A stretch of 12,628 nt of DNA from Pseudomonadota bacterium (GCA_023423935.1 JAFAEQ010000071.1:1-12628), one strand, 5' to 3'; positions 1-6,412 are shown, counted from the first letter of the stretch. Notes: generated by a model from the letters alone, not told the origin. A program made the numbers and translations.

Positions 1-127
1 TCTACAATCCGCATCGCCTGCACTCGTCCCTCGGCTATCTCTCACCGATCAACTACGAGAGGAGATATACCGCACAGAACGAACCACATTGAGACTCATG
101 ACCGTCCACGAAAGCGGGGCAAGTCCA
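1..127 (+). mobile_element. right end of an IS3-family insertion sequence
   Basis: The window opens inside the 3' end of an IS3-family transposase gene (stop at 90-92). It is followed by an end-like sequence at about 101-127 that contains CCACGAAAGCGGGGCAAG and finishes in CA, as IS3-family right inverted repeats do. The left end and the catalytic DDE residues lie outside the window, so completeness and target duplication cannot be judged. The exact outer boundary (near 127) is inferred from the terminal CA. Dispersed repeats begin directly beyond it. Confidence 0.75.
3..92 (+). CDS. IS3-family transposase OrfB, C-terminal end (partial)
   Basis: The frame starting at base 3 reads YNPHRLHSSLGYLSPINYE, then a short basic tail, and stops at 90-92 (TGA). 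The pattern YNxxRxHSxLGYxSPxxYE is the hallmark C-terminal end of the rve/DDE integrase core of IS3-family OrfB transposases. Only the last 29 residues are present because the window begins here, so the catalytic Asp and Glu residues are not visible. OrfB is normally made by -1 frameshifting from OrfA, which would lie upstream. It cannot be told from this fragment whether the element is intact or active. Confidence 0.85.
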   Translation, partial: YNPHRLHSSLGYLSPINYERRYTAQNEPH

Positions 128-131
128 AACA

Positions 132-174
132 CAGAGATTAGGAAGCCTCCACGGGAATCACGGGGATCACGGCG
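132..174 (-). repeat. inverted, diverged copy of the CCCCGTGGAGAT repeat block
   Basis: Read on the minus strand, this stretch gives GTGATCCCCGTGATTCCCGT followed by GGAGG and a TAATCTCTG end. That order matches the plus-strand block at about 410-450 (GTGACCCCCGTGTACCCCGT, GGAGAT, TTATCTCTG) with several mismatches. It lies immediately outside the IS3 right end. It is non-coding by appearance. Confidence 0.5.
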
Positions 175-230
175 ATTTGACACTCAAAGAGGCAAGCCGG
201 AATCAGCAAAGAGCCAGGCCGACAGAACCT

Positions 231-254
231 GTTCGACTGAAGTCGAACCCACAG
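231..254 (-). repeat. REP-like hairpin, copy 1
   Basis: The plus strand contains GTTCGACTGAAGTCGAAC followed by CCACAG. The arms GTTCGACT and AGTCGAAC pair perfectly around GA. On the minus strand it reads CTGTGGG followed by the hairpin. A short GTGG-type head plus a palindrome is the architecture of bacterial REP elements. Copies 2 and 3 are identical over these 24 bases. Confidence 0.7.
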
Positions 255-326
255 CAGAAAGGTGCTTCAGGCCTACGGACTAGCTGACTGGCGCGACGCG
301 CGGGGCCGGCTCTGCCGAACAGAAAA

Positions 327-395
327 TGTTCGACTGAAGTCGAACCCACAGTAGAGGCATCCGTCTCTGTGCTCTCTGTGACCTCTGTGTGAAAT
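327..395 (-). repeat. composite 69-bp direct repeat, unit A (REP-like hairpin plus CTCTGTG array)
   Basis: The unit starts with the same hairpin as at 231-254 (328-351 here) and continues into a CTCTGTG-rich array ending GTGTGAAAT. It matches 491-559 at 66 of 69 positions with no gaps. The heptamer CTCTGTG occurs three times within the array. CACAGAG-type arrays recur in intergenic DNA of many bacteria. Their function is not established. Confidence 0.75.
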
Positions 396-427
396 GTCTT
401 TTGTCCGGACCCCGTGACCCCCGTGTA

Positions 428-449
428 CCCCGTGGAGATTCTTATCTCT
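428..449 (+). repeat. CCCCGTGGAGAT hairpin block, copy A
   Basis: The sequence CCCCGTGGAGATTCTTATCT contains a small hairpin: GGAGAT (434-439) faces ATCTCT (444-449) across the loop TCTT, with one G-T pair. It recurs at 578-599 with a matching second arm. The change keeps pairing possible in both copies. Confidence 0.6.
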
Positions 450-451
450 GA

Positions 452-487
452 GTGATGGCAGTGATGACAGTGATGGAGGTGATGAAC
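452..487 (+). repeat. four tandem 9-bp repeats (GTGATGNNN)
   Basis: Four units in exact 9-base register read GTGATGGCA, GTGATGACA, GTGATGGAG and GTGATGAAC. The first six bases are invariant and the last three vary. The block fills the gap between the two composite repeat units, so it looks like a microsatellite-type expansion rather than protein code. Confidence 0.75.
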
Positions 488-490
488 ACC

Positions 491-559
491 TGTTCGACTG
501 AAGTCGAACCCACAGTAGAAGCATCCGTCTCTGTGCTCTCTGTGCACTCTGTGTGAAAT
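491..559 (-). repeat. composite 69-bp direct repeat, unit B
   Basis: This is the second copy of the unit at 327-395, offset by 164 bp, with three substitutions. The REP-like hairpin is at 492-509 and is followed by the CTCTGTG array. Shared composite order with unit A (hairpin, array, then GGAGAT block) suggests duplication of the whole assembly rather than independent insertions. Confidence 0.75.
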
Positions 560-577
560 CTCCCTCTTCCTCCAATG

Positions 578-599
578 CCCCGTGGAGATCCTTATCTCC
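578..599 (+). repeat. CCCCGTGGAGAT hairpin block, copy B, abutting the hydrolase stop
   Basis: GGAGAT (584-589) and ATCTCC (594-599) pair perfectly around CCTT. One base separates it from the stop codon of the minus-strand hydrolase (601-603), so this hairpin would fall at the very 3' end of that mRNA. There is no U-tract on the hydrolase side, so it is better seen as a repeat that may mark the transcript end than as a classical terminator. Confidence 0.5.
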
Positions 600-600
600 G

Positions 601-1524
601 TCAGCCCGGATCCCTGACGAACTGCACCGAGCGTTCCAGCGCATCGAGCGTGCCTTGCATCAGGATTTCGCCCTGCGGCATGTCGGCGCGCTTCTGGCCT
701 TGTGGGCCGAGGACGAAATCGTGATAGCCGTGCTCGTAGACTTCCATTCGGACCTTCTTGTTGTACTTCGCGAGCTGGTCGTGAAGGACGTTGTCGAGTG
801 GCAGTAGCCCGTCGGCTGTGCCGACCTGGATCAGGATCGGTGCCTGGATGGGTTCGATGTTCGTCTTCGACACTGTCGGATCGGGCGGGGTGGCTGCGAA
901 ATCGGGGCGCTTGCCATCCGCGGGTATCTTGTAGCCGAGGAACCAGATGGGGGCGGGTGCGCCGGCGACGACGGCATGCAGGTCCGGTACTTTGGAGGCA
1001 AGAAACATCACCAGATTGCCGCCCAGGCTCACGCCGTACAGGCTGATGCGCGATGCGTCCACGTATGGGAGAGACTTCACGTAGTCGATGACCGAGATGC
1101 CATCGTCGATGGCGGTCGTGAGTCCTGTCGAGGATGGTGTGTTCATCTGGTTCCAATCGCCGCCGCGATAATCGGCCACGATCACCACGTACCCTTCCTT
1201 GAGAAACCGTTCCCACGCAGGTCCGCCGTGATCGCCGCGTGACCAGCCGACGAGTTGCTCCATGCCGCGACCGCCGGGCGCGCCATGAAACATGATGATC
1301 GCGGGGAACGGTCCTTTACCCTTGGGTTTGCGGATCGCGGCGGCGATGTAGACCCCATCCTTCGCCTTGATGTACGTCTGTTGCACCGGCGAGTCCTTCT
1401 CGCTCACGACATGAATGTACTTATCGTGCGGCAGCGCATCCGCGGTGCCGGGGTAACGCACGATCTCGGCCTGACTCGTAACCACCGGCAGCAAGGCGAG
1501 TGCAGTGAGCGCAAACAGTCGCAT
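601..1524 (-). CDS. secreted alpha/beta hydrolase (S9/dienelactone-hydrolase-like)
   Basis: This 307-residue protein starts with a signal peptide (about residues 1-19, hydrophobic ALTALALLPVV, likely cut after SQA), so it should act in the periplasm. The alpha/beta-hydrolase core shows an HGAPGG oxyanion-loop motif (80-85), the nucleophile elbow GVSLGG with Ser166, a candidate acid Asp238 in VGTADG, and His268 in EHGYHDF. This triad order and spacing fit the prolyl-oligopeptidase (S9) C-terminal/dienelactone hydrolase group. The substrate (peptide or ester) cannot be told. The start is supported by an AGAGGGGA ribosome site just upstream of the ATG. It is divergent from aqpZ with 295 bp between. 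The 3' end abuts a repeat hairpin. Confidence 0.9.
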   Translation of the reverse strand: MRLFALTALALLPVVTSQAEIVRYPGTADALPHDKYIHVVSEKDSPVQQTYIKAKDGVYIAAAIRKPKGKGPFPAIIMFHGAPGGRGMEQLVGWSRGDHGGPAWERFLKEGYVVIVADYRGGDWNQMNTPSSTGLTTAIDDGISVIDYVKSLPYVDASRISLYGVSLGGNLVMFLASKVPDLHAVVAGAPAPIWFLGYKIPADGKRPDFAATPPDPTVSKTNIEPIQAPILIQVGTADGLLPLDNVLHDQLAKYNKKVRMEVYEHGYHDFVLGPQGQKRADMPQGEILMQGTLDALERSVQFVRDPG

Positions 1525-1819
1525 GGCTTCCCCTCTGTGTGGAATGCAGATGCCGGAGTTTCACATGTCGTTGCGCGCTGCGGCCAGCAATGCAGCACAG
1601 AACTTCGTGGAAGCCCTTATGGGCGAGGACTTCAGTGCGGAGGACAGTGACGCGCGATTGGGCCGTTGTGGGTTCGACGCTTGTCGAACACGGTCAGGCT
1701 GAGAGTCTGATGCACAGCAGAGGTTTGCTCCGCTGCGGCAACCGCCAGCGCTCGAGTGCGATGCGTGCGGTGCTCCTTGCGGGCATTACGACCAACAAAC
1801 GAACGACGCGAGGTGCGGC
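1525..1819. other. divergent intergenic region between hydrolase and aqpZ
   Basis: It must hold the promoters of both divergent genes, but I cannot point to convincing -35/-10 pairs. The only clear structure is the REP-like hairpin at 1667-1689. Short reading frames here have no recognisable protein and no ribosome site. Confidence 0.5.
1667..1689 (+). repeat. REP-like hairpin, copy 4 (opposite orientation)
   Basis: TGTGGGTTCGACGCTTGTCGAAC: arms GTTCGAC (1672-1678) and GTCGAAC (1683-1689) pair perfectly around GCTT, preceded by the TGTGGG head. It is the same family as the three copies at 231-515 but sits on the plus strand and has a different loop. It lies about 130 bp upstream of aqpZ. Confidence 0.65.
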
Positions 1820-2542
1820 ATGTTTGCGAAGCTTGCGGCGGAGTTCCTGGGGACGTTCTGGCTCGTGCTCGGCGGTTGTGGCAGCGCAGTGTTGGCCGCA
1901 GCGTTTCCGGATCTGGGTATCGGGTTTGCGGGCGTCTCGCTCGCGTTCGGATTGACCGTGCTCACCGGCGCCTACGCCTTCGGCCCGATCAGCGGCGGCC
2001 ATTTCAATCCGGCTGTATCGGTTGGACTGTGGGCGGGTGGACGATTTCCGTCATCGCAGCTGCTGCCGTACATCGTCGCGCAAGTCATCGGTGGCATCGT
2101 CGCAGCGGCGGTTCTCTACCTGATCGCCAGCGGCAAGAGCGGATTCACTGTCGCTGAGGGGTTCGCATCGAATGGTTATGGCGAACATTCGCCTGGAAAG
2201 TACTCCCTCGGATCTGCCGCTGTGTCCGAGCTCGTGATGACCTTCATGTTCCTGATGGTCATTCTCGGGGCCACTCACAAGCGCGCGCCTGTCGGATTTG
2301 CCGGGCTCGCAATCGGTCTTGCGCTCACGCTGATTCACCTGATCAGCATTCCGGTCACGAACACCTCGGTCAATCCGGCACGCAGCACCGGTCCTGCGGT
2401 TTTCGTGGGTGGCTGGGCGCTGCACCAGCTCTGGTTGTTCTGGGTTGCGCCAATCATCGGTGCGGCGATCGCGGGCTTCGCGTACCGATCGATGTTCGAA
2501 AACGAACCGGAGCCGCCGCTGACGGGTCGGACGAGGACCTGA
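1820..2542 (+). CDS. aqpZ: aquaporin Z, water channel
   Basis: A 240-residue inner-membrane protein of the MIP family with six hydrophobic helices and two half-helices carrying the NPA boxes NPAV (63-66) and NPAR (185-188). The stretch LIHLISIPVTNTSVNPARST is as in E. coli AqpZ. The selectivity-filter residues known for AqpZ are all present (Phe43, His173, Thr182, Arg188), which predicts a water-selective channel rather than a glycerol facilitator. Length is close to the family norm (about 230). The C-terminal tail (about 227-240) is charged and slightly longer than in E. coli. GAGGT lies upstream of the ATG. The gene is monocistronic and faces the GH3 gene across a hairpin terminator. AqpZ mediates rapid osmotic water flux. 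Confidence 0.96.
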   Translation: MFAKLAAEFLGTFWLVLGGCGSAVLAAAFPDLGIGFAGVSLAFGLTVLTGAYAFGPISGGHFNPAVSVGLWAGGRFPSSQLLPYIVAQVIGGIVAAAVLYLIASGKSGFTVAEGFASNGYGEHSPGKYSLGSAAVSELVMTFMFLMVILGATHKRAPVGFAGLAIGLALTLIHLISIPVTNTSVNPARSTGPAVFVGGWALHQLWLFWVAPIIGAAIAGFAYRSMFENEPEPPLTGRTRT

Positions 2543-2552
2543 GGATTCGCAT

Positions 2553-2583
2553 CGAGAGCACGCAGACCTCCCGCGTGCTCTCG
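2553..2583. terminator. bidirectional hairpin terminator between aqpZ and the GH3 gene
   Basis: CGAGAGCACGC (2553-2563) and GCGTGCTCTCG (2573-2583) form a perfect 11-bp stem with the 9-nt loop AGACCTCCC. It lies 10 bases after the aqpZ stop and 7 bases beyond the GH3 stop on the other strand, so it can serve both convergent genes. No T-tract follows on either side. Confidence 0.8.
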
Positions 2584-2590
2584 AGCCTCG

Positions 2591-4969
2591 CTATTCGATG
2601 ACGAGCGTCGCGCTCTTCAATCTCTGCGAGTCCGGCCCGGCCATGATCTGAAATTCGCCGGGCTCGACGCCGTACTGCATCTGTTCGTTCCAGAACGCGA
2701 ACGCGCTCTTGTCGAGCGTGAACTCGACCGTGGTCGATGCGCCCGGCTCGAGCGTCACGCGTCGAAACCCCTTGAGCTCCTTCACCGGCCGCGTCACCGA
2801 GCTCACGACGTCGCGCACATAGAGCTGCACGACCTCATCGCCCTTGCGCGATCCGGTGTTCTTCACATCGACAGTCACTCGCACCGGATCATTTACCGGG
2901 ATGCGCTTCGAGGCGAGCTGCGGTTCGCCGATCTCGAACGTCGTGTATGAGAGACCGAAGCCGAATGGGAACAGCGGCTCTTTCGAATCGAAGTGATAGC
3001 CGCGGTGCGCGCTCGGCTTTTCGTTGTAGTACATCGGCAGCTGCCCGACCGAGCGCGGCACAGTGACGGGCATCTTGCCGCCGGGATTCACGTCCCCGAA
3101 CAGAATGTCGGCCATGGCCGTGCCGCCTTCCTGTCCCAGATACCAACCCTCGAGCATGGCGTTCGTCCGGGCGACGACATCCGGAATCGCGAGGGGCTGT
3201 CCATTGATGAGCACGACGACGACCGGCTTTCCGAGCGCGAACATCGCATCGACCAGTTCCTGTTGCTCGCCGATCAGATCGAGCGTTGCGCGATCGCCGA
3301 GATGCGTCTTCGCCCACGCTTCGCGAAAGACTGCGCTGCTGCCGCCGATGACGAGCACGATCGTGTCCGCATCCTTCGCAACTTGCACGGCCTCCTTGAT
3401 GCGCTCGCGATTCTCTGCGGGGTCTGCAAGCTTCGACTGATCCATGTACCAGTTGCCTTGGTCGGTGATGCGCACGCCTTCTGCGTGGGTCACGCGCACA
3501 CGATCGCCCAACTTGGCCTTGATGCCATCGAGAATGCTGACGACCTGCTTCGGCACGTTCGAGTAACCGCCCAGATCGACTCGAGCCGCGTTCGGACCGA
3601 TGACGGCGAGCGTCTTCAGCGACTCCACGCGAAGCGGCAAGAGGCCGTCGTTCTTCAGCAGCACGACGGACTTGTGGGCCGCTTCCAGCGCGAGCGCTCT
3701 GGCCTCATCGTTGCCCGTAATCTGTTGCGCGTGTTTCACGTCGGCGTAGGGATGCTCGAAGAGTCCCGCCAGAAATTTCAGCCGCAGCATATGACGCACG
3801 GCCCGATCGATGTCCGTCTGCGCGATCAGCCCTTGCTCGAGTGCTTCGGGGAGATGCGCATACATCTGGCCATCCGGCAGGTCCGCATCGACGCCGGCTT
3901 TCAGCGCGCGGGCTGCGGCATGCGCATAGTCGGGCTCGATTCTGTGAATATCGACGAGCTCGTTGATCGCCGTGTAGTCGCTCGCCACCGCGCCTTTGAA
4001 TCCCATCTCGCCGCGCAGGATGTCCTGCAGCAGCCAGCGATTGGCATGCGAAGGCAGCCCGTCGATCTCGTTATAGGAAGGCATGACGAGCTGCGCATTG
4101 CCGCGCTGGATCGCGGCGATGAACGGTGGGAAGAACACATCACGCAGGATGCGTTGCGAGATGTTCGCGGGCGCGGTGTTCGTGCCACTTTCGGGCTGGC
4201 CGTGCCCGGTCATGTGCTTGAGCGTCGCGAACACACGATCCTGTGCAAGCGGCATGCTGCGGCCCTGGAAGCCCCACACGGCTGCGACCCCCAGCTCGCC
4301 CGCCAGATACGGATCTTCACCATACGTTTCTTCGAGGCGACCCCAGCGCGGATCGCGCGCCACATCCACGACCGGTGCGAGCACGAGTTGCGAGCCGCGA
4401 GCGCGGATCTCGCGCGCAGTCACCGTGAACACGCGTTCGATCAGCGCGGGATCCCAGCTGCTCGCAAGACCGATGGCCTGCGGAAAGCTGGTCGCGTTGC
4501 GCGCGGCGTATCCGTGCAGACCTTCTTCGTGGAACAGCGCGGGAATTCCCAGGCGCGTGTTGTTGATGGCGTAGCGCTGGATCGCATTGACGCGCTCCAC
4601 GGTCTCTCGCTCGTCGCGCTGCACGGTCGTGAAGGCATCGATGGCGGGAAAGCGATCGCTCGGTCGCGTCACCTGCCCGATGCCGTGCGGAAAGAGTCGC
4701 TTCGCTTTGGCGGTGTCGAATCGGCCCTTGGCATCGAACAACGCATCGCGTCTGGACCACACGGAGGTGATCTGAACCAATTTCTCTTCGAGCGTCATAC
4801 GGGAGAGAAGATCTTCCACGCGTGCATCGATCGAGGCGCTCGCATCCTTGTACAAAGGTCGCTTGGACTGTGAGGCCGGTGCGGCGGAGCCCGCGGTGAC
4901 GCAGCTCATCACTGCGACAGCAAAAAGGACCCGGAGCCGGCGCGCGGCGGCCCGCATCGGAAACGTCAT
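2591..4969 (-). CDS. secreted glycoside hydrolase family 3 beta-glucosidase/beta-xylosidase
   Basis: A 792-residue retaining beta-glycosidase. Residues 1 to about 30 form a signal peptide (RRLRVLFAVAVMSCVTAGSA), so it is periplasmic or exported. The GH3 N-terminal barrel (about 50-400) holds GIPALFHEEGLHG, RWGRLEETYGEDP (208-220), the conserved KH pair 251-252 and the nucleophile Asp331 in GAVASDY. The C-terminal GH3 domain (about 435-650) contains REAW with Glu550 as the likely acid/base, and FPFGFGLSYTTFE precedes a fibronectin-III-like domain (about 695-785). Known family members release glucose or xylose from the non-reducing end of oligosaccharides; which sugar is used here is not decided by sequence. 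An in-frame ATG lies upstream at 5038, but AGGGG six bases before the ATG at 4969 and the signal peptide favour the shorter form. A long open frame on the opposite strand is a codon-bias shadow. Confidence 0.94.
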   Translation of the reverse strand: MTFPMRAAARRLRVLFAVAVMSCVTAGSAAPASQSKRPLYKDASASIDARVEDLLSRMTLEEKLVQITSVWSRRDALFDAKGRFDTAKAKRLFPHGIGQVTRPSDRFPAIDAFTTVQRDERETVERVNAIQRYAINNTRLGIPALFHEEGLHGYAARNATSFPQAIGLASSWDPALIERVFTVTAREIRARGSQLVLAPVVDVARDPRWGRLEETYGEDPYLAGELGVAAVWGFQGRSMPLAQDRVFATLKHMTGHGQPESGTNTAPANISQRILRDVFFPPFIAAIQRGNAQLVMPSYNEIDGLPSHANRWLLQDILRGEMGFKGAVASDYTAINELVDIHRIEPDYAHAAARALKAGVDADLPDGQMYAHLPEALEQGLIAQTDIDRAVRHMLRLKFLAGLFEHPYADVKHAQQITGNDEARALALEAAHKSVVLLKNDGLLPLRVESLKTLAVIGPNAARVDLGGYSNVPKQVVSILDGIKAKLGDRVRVTHAEGVRITDQGNWYMDQSKLADPAENRERIKEAVQVAKDADTIVLVIGGSSAVFREAWAKTHLGDRATLDLIGEQQELVDAMFALGKPVVVVLINGQPLAIPDVVARTNAMLEGWYLGQEGGTAMADILFGDVNPGGKMPVTVPRSVGQLPMYYNEKPSAHRGYHFDSKEPLFPFGFGLSYTTFEIGEPQLASKRIPVNDPVRVTVDVKNTGSRKGDEVVQLYVRDVVSSVTRPVKELKGFRRVTLEPGASTTVEFTLDKSAFAFWNEQMQYGVEPGEFQIMAGPDSQRLKSATLVIE

Positions 4970-5103
4970 GAGAAACCCCTGCGAGAGTGCGTTGTTGTGC
5001 AGGGGATTGTCCGATAGCCCCGCAGGTCGGGCAAGCAAGCGGCCCCTGGGAACAATGCCGTCGCCGGCGCTTTGCTATGCAGTCATCGATCGAAGGAGGC
5101 CGT
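4970..5103. promoter_or_regulatory. divergent promoter region of the GH3 and SDR genes
   Basis: 134 bp separate the two divergent start codons, so both promoters must lie here. AGGGG (GH3 side) and AAGGAGG at 5093-5099 (SDR side) are clear ribosome sites. GGGAAC at 5048-5053 resembles an ECF-sigma -35 box, but no convincing -10 partner is visible, so the promoter class is left open. Confidence 0.4.
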
Positions 5104-5970
5104 ATGTTGCAAGCAAAGTCCTATCCGAAACCGCCGTTCCCTGCACAGCCGCAGCGACCGCCGGGCTCGAGCGAGAAAATGGATCCGCAGCCGGACTACG
5201 GCGAAGACAGTTACGTCGGATCGAATCGCCTCGAGAACAAGATCGCGATCATCACCGGTGCGGACTCGGGTATCGGTCGCGCAGTCGCGCTGGCTTTTGC
5301 TCGTGAAGGCGCGGATGTCGTGGTGAGCTATCTCGATGAACACCAGGATGCGAAGCAGACGAAGCGGCTCGTTGAATCCGCAGGACGCAAGTGTCTGCTC
5401 GTGCCCGGCGACATCTCGAACGCCGATCATTGTCGAGAGCTCGTCGACATCGCCGTCCGCGAATTCTCGCGGATCGATGTGCTCGTCAACAACGCCGCAC
5501 ATCAGATGACATTCGACTCGATCGAAGACATCTCCGATGAAGAATGGGACAAGACGTTCGCAACGAACATTTCATCGATGTTCTACATCACCAAGGCTGC
5601 GGTCCCGCACATGAAGCCGGGTAGCAGCATCATCAATACTGCTTCCATCAATGCGGATACGCCGTCGCCGCAATTGCTTGCCTATGCGACGACGAAGGGA
5701 GCGATCCAGAATTTCACCGCGGGGCTTGCGCAGCTGCTGGCGGAGAAAGGCATCCGCGCCAACACGGTTGCACCGGGGCCGGTGTGGACACCGTTGATTC
5801 CCTCGACGATGCCGAGCGAGAAGGTGCAGCACTTCGGTGAGCAGGTGCCGATGCAGCGCCCGGCGCAGCCGTGCGAGCTTGCGCCGGTGTACGTGATGCT
5901 CGCGAGCAATGAGTCCAGTTACGTGTCCGGTGCGACGGTGGCGGTAACTGGAGGAAAGCCGCTGATCTAG
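5104..5970 (+). CDS. yghA: YghA-type short-chain dehydrogenase/aldehyde reductase
   Basis: A 288-residue classical SDR. It has the cofactor motif TGADSGIG (51-58), GDIS (102-105), NNAA (129-132), Asn155, Ser181 and the catalytic pair Tyr194/Lys198 in YATTK, with APGPVWTPL after it. The proline-rich N-terminal extension (about 1-40, ending MDPQPDYGEDSYVGS) is characteristic of the E. coli YghA / Bacillus YdaD group. E. coli YghA is an NADPH-dependent aldehyde reductase, and Bacillus relatives are general-stress proteins. Role here is inferred to be aldehyde detoxification under stress. The ATG at 5104 is chosen over an upstream in-frame ATG at 4987 because AAGGAGG sits four bases before it. 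It is cytosolic and monocistronic. A repeat element begins at the base after its stop. Confidence 0.92.
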   Translation: MLQAKSYPKPPFPAQPQRPPGSSEKMDPQPDYGEDSYVGSNRLENKIAIITGADSGIGRAVALAFAREGADVVVSYLDEHQDAKQTKRLVESAGRKCLLVPGDISNADHCRELVDIAVREFSRIDVLVNNAAHQMTFDSIEDISDEEWDKTFATNISSMFYITKAAVPHMKPGSSIINTASINADTPSPQLLAYATTKGAIQNFTAGLAQLLAEKGIRANTVAPGPVWTPLIPSTMPSEKVQHFGEQVPMQRPAQPCELAPVYVMLASNESSYVSGATVAVTGGKPLI

Positions 5971-6009
5971 GAAAGCTCTGATCTATCGACTTCCCTGACC
6001 TTCGCAAGT
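5971..6009 (+). repeat. stop-codon-abutting repeat, copy 1
   Basis: Starts with GAAAGCTCTGAT at the first base after the SDR stop and ends with ACCTTCGCAAGT. It aligns with 11826-11863 at 35 identical positions, with two mismatches and two small gaps. It is not self-complementary overall. An 8-bp inverted pair CTCTGATC (5976-5983) and GATCAGAG (6069-6076) brackets the following ~90 bases. Confidence 0.75.
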
Positions 6010-6088
6010 CTGCAACGGGGCTGAAATGCTTCGGTGGTCGAAGCAACCATGGTTGCGAATGGCGAATTGATCAGAGGCTGATGTGGAT

Positions 6089-6127
6089 CGCAGATCGGTG
6101 GCGGAGCCATTCCACCACCGATCTGCG
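6089..6127. terminator. long hairpin between convergent SDR and lipoprotein genes
   Basis: CGCAGATCGGTGG (6089-6101) and CCACCGATCTGCG (6115-6127) form a perfect 13-bp stem. After one mismatch, GGA/TCC extends it to leave a GCCAT loop. It lies between two convergent genes, so a bidirectional terminator is the simplest reading, though there is no T-tract. Confidence 0.65.
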
Positions 6128-6155
6128 CCTCGATGCTCTACGCCTCGATGCTCAA
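6126..6155. repeat. 15-bp tandem duplication across the lipoprotein stop
   Basis: CGCCTCGATGCTCTA (6126-6140) is followed directly by CGCCTCGATGCTCAA (6141-6155), identical at 14 of 15 bases. The second unit contains the stop codon of the minus-strand lipoprotein (6152-6154), and the first overlaps the foot of the hairpin. This looks like replication slippage at a gene end. Confidence 0.75.
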
Positions 6156-6412
6156 CGCTCGTGAGCGGGCGAATCGGGATCGCCCTTGCGCGTCGTTCCT
6201 CCCGGAGGATTGCCTGTCGTTCCAGGCGTGTTGTCCATGTGATTCTTGGGATCTGCGCCCACCGATGAAGGCAACGGCTGCTCCGTCGGCGGATCCGTTC
6301 GACCACCCGCTCCATCGGCATTGCCCGGCCCGTTGCCTCCCTGATCGTCTCTGCTGCAAGCGGCAGCGCCCAGCAACGCGAGTGCGGCGACTAACGGAAG
6401 ATGCATGCGCAT
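6152..6412 (-). CDS. small Gly/Pro/Asp-rich putative lipoprotein
   Basis: An 86-residue protein with an N-terminal hydrophobic segment (LPLVAALALLGAAAC) ending in Cys19. This resembles a lipoprotein signal, although Ala at -3 is a weak lipobox. The rest is hydrophilic and of low complexity (many Gly, Pro, Asp, Asn and Thr), with no recognised domain, so it is likely a disordered tail exposed in the periplasm. The start is supported by AAAGGAG six bases upstream of the ATG; a second ATG two codons in is possible. It is transcribed alone, divergent from the usher-like gene and convergent with the SDR. No function is assigned. The ribosome site and signal-like N-terminus argue that it is a real gene. 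Confidence 0.7.
   Translation of the reverse strand: MRMHLPLVAALALLGAAACSRDDQGGNGPGNADGAGGRTDPPTEQPLPSSVGADPKNHMDNTPGTTGNPPGGTTRKGDPDSPAHER

Larger units (their letters stand above)
128..600. other. gene-free repeat cluster between the IS end and the hydrolase gene
   Basis: I see no credible gene in these ~470 bases. Reading frames across it translate the repeats into runs such as HREHRD and HHLHHCHH. The stretch is built of three kinds of dispersed repeat that recur in the same order: a TGTGGG-headed hairpin, a CTCTGTG-rich array, and a CCCCGTGGAGAT block with its own short hairpin. A 9-bp tandem repeat lies in the middle. The pieces are listed separately. Confidence 0.7.

Noticed and set aside
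327..559. Possible CRISPR array
   Set aside because: Only two long units with unlike spacing and their own internal repeats, no regular spacers and no cas genes.
203..1216. Minus-strand open frame of 337 codons overlapping the hydrolase
   Set aside because: It is out of frame with the hydrolase, Arg-rich, and its C-terminal half merely translates the repeat cluster (HREHRD and HHCHH runs). The hydrolase frame has the catalytic motifs and signal peptide.
2993..4873. 626-codon plus-strand open frame antisense to the GH3 gene
   Set aside because: The GH3 frame has complete family motifs; the antisense frame is His/Arg-rich with no domain and arises from GC-rich codon bias.
5048..5053. GGGAAC boxes (also at 11106-11111) as ECF-sigma promoters for the SDR and HPF-like genes
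   Set aside because: No matching -10 element at a consistent spacing could be found, so a shared promoter class is not supported.
5971..6009. Integron attC-like recombination site after a stop codon
   Set aside because: No GTTRRRY/RYYYAAC core sites, no integrase, and the flanking genes are convergent rather than arranged as cassettes.
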